A stretch of 64,000 nt of DNA. It comes from Rodentolepis nana (lineage: Eukaryota > Platyhelminthes > Cestoda > Cyclophyllidea > Hymenolepididae). Of the stretch, positions 50,592 through 64,000 are shown piece by piece. The stretch is from assembly GCA_900617975.1 (NCBI GenBank), contig UZAE01012026.1, positions 25,096 through 89,095 of the forward strand, written 5' to 3'. The notes beneath the pieces are model-generated. The model did not search any database. It saw only the letters and a list, made by a program, of their open reading frames with translations, and was not told the DNA's origin. Both the position numbers and the translations under genes were made by a program. Numbering within the stretch: position 1 is the stretch's first letter; the number at the start of each line of letters is the position of its first letter.

Positions 50592-50722
50592 GGTATCCTG
50601 CAACACAGAGAGGTATGAAGAGCATTTACTTTGAGATTCAAGAAGCTTTCTTACAAAAGACCAGAGAGTAGGCTAAGTAAATGCTTTTATTAATAACATG
50701 AGAACAGAAAGAAAGAAGTGCT
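50592..50722 (-). promoter_or_regulatory. TBC1D20-ITFG1 intercistronic region with 3' splice acceptor
   Basis: Only 131 bases separate the TBC1D20 stop (50723) from the ITFG1 ATG (50591), both on the minus strand. The spacer ends in CTCTGTGTTGCAG|GATACC just before ATG (acceptor AG at 50599-50600). There is no room for an ordinary promoter plus a 5' exon and intron. In flatworms such acceptors receive a spliced leader by trans-splicing, resolving polycistronic pre-mRNA. No AATAAA hexamer was seen in the spacer. Confidence 0.6.
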
Positions 50723-53252
50723 CTAAGAGTTAGGGCCAAAGAACCGATTCCAAGCGAGAGCAAGAGTGAGAACAGTCAGGGCCCCATAGAGCACTAACCG
50801 TCGGTTGGATAACGGGAAGAAATTCTTAGCGGAAGAGGAATTGGAAGGGAAAGGATTCTGACCCGCAGCAGTGGCACGTCTTTCTTCGGCTTTTAGAAAG
50901 AGATTTGAGGGTGGGATTGCCAGATAGATATCAAGAGCACATTGAATAAGTTTCTCCACATCATGTTTCATGGGAAGATGCGTGAGAGCGTGGTGCAACT
51001 CCCCAAAATCATCGGAAGTTGAATCTATCTCTTCGGTACTGCAGATTATCACCTACCAAATGAAAGTAGATTTGAGAATGGTTAGGGGTAACGCTAGAAA
51101 CACCCACGTAATACAGCAAACAGACTCTGTGATCGACATTGCTTATGTAGGTGATGGTTCAGTTCTTAATTGAGACAATCACGTAATTCATAGGATACGC
51201 AAGCAATATAACATGATTATGTGAAACGTCAAGTATATATATATATATATATATAAGCAGGCGGAGTTACTTCTTAATGAGAATTGAAAAAAGGAAATCT
51301 AATCTTGAAATGTGTTCAAAAGATGATAAGGTTTGTTCGAGAGCTACAGGCGTTTCATGAAGTAGAAACCCGAACATGGTCATTTTGGTGAAATAAGATG
51401 TACGATAAAGAGTAAAAGTACAGAAGGAGGTCTTTTACTGACTTTGATAAGAATTGCATGAGTCAATATCACATGAAGATGTTTCTGCTTTAAAGCAATG
51501 GCATAGTAAAAAGCGACATGGATTCGAACAGTAACGGTGGAGGTTTGACAAGTAAAGCAAAATTCAGTACGTATCATTGAACCGCAGAGGGAATCAAGAA
51601 GAGTTGCACCGTTTCTACTTCACAAGAGTAGCTGTTTTTGAACAATGAAAGAGCACTTTAAGATGAAAAGTTACTCTAGAATTTCGGGCTAACACTTGAG
51701 GAAAAATACAAGAGCTAGAAGTATTAAAGAAAATTTCAAAGTGAGCATTCTCAAACAACGAGTTCTGGTATTCCACCTTATTTACGACACGGTACACACT
51801 AAACAAAATATGAAGCAGGTTTAGAAGTATTCAGCAACTGAAAATTTTCTTATAACGTAAGTCTTCAAAAAGAGGCAATGCGTAACTCCATTTAAATTAG
51901 AGTTGGTTAGCAATGTGCTCTAAGGAGATATTGGAAGAACTACCAAAAAGAAGGCACTAACGAGGTGAAAAAGGAAATAAAAGAATTAGGTGGCAATTCA
52001 CTTATAGAAAACCAAAAATATCACAAGATAAAACAGAGTAGTTATTAATTTTTAACGTTTAAACTTAAGAAATTTGATGTTGGATAACAAATTGAGCCAA
52101 AATAATATTATACGATACAAAACTATGCAATAAGGAGACAAAGGTCAATAGAAAATTTGCACATTATTTTATCGAGAAAAAGAAACCCAAATACCGAGAG
52201 AGGGGGGGGGCGTGTCTGTCGATTACTTTTTGCCATACCTCGCTCAGAGAATGAGATGACATAAGCAAACCAAAAGTAACAATATTAAAAATAGATAATG
52301 ACATAACACACAAATAAGAACGTTAACGAAATGGCAAAAAAAGCAATAAACCGACTAAAATAGTAAAGTGATCAAGAAAAGTAAAATAGCTCAATGCGTC
52401 ATTCAGGGAGGCTGGTATATAAACAGAGAGCAAATTGCACAAGATGAGAAATAAAGAAGAAAACGTACCGAGACGGAGAGATAAATCAACATGCTCGGAT
52501 CAGAGGCGACGAAGAGGTCGTATAGCCGATGAATATCATTTCTATTGGAAAGAATGTGCGTAAACCAAGTGAGAAACCAAGAGAGAGTAAAAAAGGGTTC
52601 AAAATTGAGGGCTTGAAATCTATTCCAAATCTTAGGGGATGTCATCTGAAGAAGATCAAATACAAGTTGGAGGTTTTCAGAAGTAGGATCCATTGTCTTT
52701 TGCATAAAGACGGTGAAATGTTTAGGTACAAGTTGCTTGACAACAGCGAAGGCATTGTCAGGCCCAAGGACGGAAAGACATGTGTAGCAAATGTCGTGAA
52801 AGCCTTGATAGTAATGTAGATCTGGATATTCGGCAAGAATTGACAAAATCAATCGTTTTGTTTCAAGTATTAGAGTTTCCTTTTCTTCTGGCTTAACATC
52901 ATCAGGGATCATGGAGCCCATTCGGCGGACATCCAACTCAACTTGCTTTGCCTGAGGATGCTCCAAAAGTTTCTGGAGATCTAGAGGGACAATAGAATGA
53001 CAGAGAAAGGAGGCAAATAAACAATGTTAGACTGAATGTCAATTTACCATAAGAATTTGTACTATCCGTAGATTTAAGTCCAGAGAGTAAAGGCCAGGCT
53101 TTGCGTCTGACGTTATCGTTCACAAGGCCGTACCGAGAGAGCGACCAGAAACGAAGTCGTTGAATATCAAAGCCATTTTTAATATTATCAGAAATAAGGT
53201 TAGCTTTTTCTAAAAGCTGAGTTTCGAGGGAATCATACAAGTTGGATGACAT
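50723..53252 (-). CDS. TBC1D20: TBC1 domain family member 20 homologue (Rab1-type GAP), 348 aa
   Basis: TBC1D20 stimulates GTP hydrolysis on Rab1 and Rab18 at the ER through its TBC domain and is anchored by a C-terminal membrane helix. Exons are 53048-53252, 52469-52980 and 50723-51052, in consistent phase (1047 nt; human 403 aa). The catalytic pair is present: arginine finger in VELDVRR (Arg88) and glutamine finger in LHYYQGFHD (Gln127). Other TBC hallmarks are NDNVRRKAWPLLSG (45-58), FTLSWFLTWFTHILS and IHRLYDLFVASDPSMLIYL. The C-terminal RRLVLYGALTVLTLALAW is the tail-anchor helix, ending FFGPNS. A CTTCCTAG acceptor ends four bases before the ATG. The next same-strand gene, ITFG1, follows 131 bp after the stop. 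The 1416-bp second intron carries a TA microsatellite and a G9 run. Confidence 0.95.
51234..51255. repeat. (TA)n microsatellite
   Basis: Perfect TA run in the second intron of TBC1D20. Confidence 0.95.
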
Positions 53253-54302
53253 AAAACTAGGAAGTAAGGGAAAGAAGATATAAGGCACACACTGACACCT
53301 ATTAGACCAATAAAAATAGGGCTATTAGATGGAAAACATAACCTAAAAATCGATAGTATAAGTAATTTCAGAATGCTTCAGGTAATTTTTTGCACTAAAC
53401 TTTAAGTAAAATTATTGTACTTGAGGGCGCATTATTAAACAAAGATTAGTGAGATTGCTATTCAAAATGAGCAATTTAAGCTGTAATTCTTGTATTCGTT
53501 ATTATTTTCAGATTGAAATCATCAAAGTGATTTTTAATATACAACATGATCATAATAGTGGAGCAGTCTAAATTGATCTTCCCGATAACCAAATCTTTAA
53601 AAACAGACCTCATAAGAGAAATGGAAACATGAAGTGGTAATTAATGATGTGGTGGTTGTCTTCTTTAGTAATTACTAATATTCAGTATCCATCCTTTTTG
53701 ACAAAGTATTATATATAATAATAATTTAACTGACAAAAGTTGGCTGAATAAAAGTATTTTGAAAAAATAGGCAAAGAAGAATTTGCGCATATATATTTTA
53801 GTTTACGAATAAAAATTAAAGCAGATAGCATATGAGATTTTTATGAAGGTTATAAACATTTGTCTGATTTGCGTCAATGCAATATTATCAAGATAAAATA
53901 TAAGGGTAAGATAGTAACTAAATAAAACTAATCCATATCAACAACTTAGCTGAAGTACTTAAAATACCTTTAAGTTAATACATTTGCACCACGTTTGTTA
54001 GTCCTAACTATATACTAAGGCCAATAACGTTGTTTGTTTAAGCGCATTTTGCGAAAAGTCCAAGGTCTACAGATATGTGCTTATTTCCCTGTCATCTCAA
54101 AGAGTGATTTTTCATTAATCTATTATTTTCGAATAAAATACCTACTGTATAAAGGTACGTTTTGTGAATGGAAATTTTACTGATCTTTTGTTGAATAATA
54201 ATGTCTTTGAAATTTGCTTCTTTGCATTGTTATCATTGAATATTTTTAATGAAATATTATACATTTAATACTTTGTCAGCGAATATTTTTTCAGTTATTA
54301 CC
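53253..54302. promoter_or_regulatory. Head-to-head intergenic region, TBC1D20 / PPP1R16
   Basis: About 1.05 kb separates the divergent start codons. Both gene starts are preceded by acceptor-like sites (CTTCCTAG on minus, TATTTTTTCAG on plus), so the true transcription starts probably lie within this AT-rich spacer or are hidden by trans-splicing. No specific motif was recognised. Confidence 0.45.

Positions 54303-64000
<9,698 letters not shown>

Overview
This window is animal nuclear DNA: AT-rich, with split genes, GT-AG introns and no prokaryotic gene layout. Several introns are only 30-43 bp, others run to kilobases, and most start codons sit a few bases after a 3' splice acceptor. Together with two same-strand genes only about 130 bp apart, this points to a parasitic flatworm, most likely a tapeworm (a fluke is possible). 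That placement is inferred from gene architecture, not from a species-specific marker. All exon boundaries were built by eye from splice motifs and reading phase. No RNA gene was recognised.

Layout. (1) 1-7742: no gene recognised. (2) 7743-30575, minus: a large gene modelled here as 28 exons and 914 residues, with a helical N-terminus followed by a Ser/Pro/Lys/Arg-rich modular body. I do not recognise it. From exon 5 onward nearly every intron is phase 2, so the body is a string of symmetric, individually skippable exons. (3) 31062-31310, plus: a possible 54-residue two-exon gene. (4) 31830-34373, plus: an intronless 847-residue Lys/Ser/Glu-rich protein preceded by a tight E-box cluster. (5) 35923-38132, plus: TMEM11, a mitochondrial inner-membrane protein. 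(6) 38692-53252, a minus-strand block: an orphan exon, DPH5 (diphthamide synthesis), another orphan terminal exon, a 68-residue ORF, a three-exon 69-residue gene with its own poly(A) signal, ITFG1 (integrin-alpha FG-GAP/LINKIN), and TBC1D20 (Rab GTPase-activating protein). (7) 54303 onward, plus: the first three coding exons of a PPP1R16 (MYPT3/TIMAP) protein phosphatase 1 targeting subunit, which runs off the right edge.

The recognised genes (TMEM11, DPH5, ITFG1, TBC1D20, PPP1R16) are housekeeping or cell-biology genes with no shared pathway. Their connection is positional: the minus-strand run is tightly packed, and TBC1D20-ITFG1 looks like a polycistronic unit resolved by spliced-leader trans-splicing. 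A dispersed repeat of about 310 bp occurs three times (4.65 kb, 25.7 kb and, inverted, 63.4 kb). One 6-base N gap lies in a G-rich intron at 44.18 kb.
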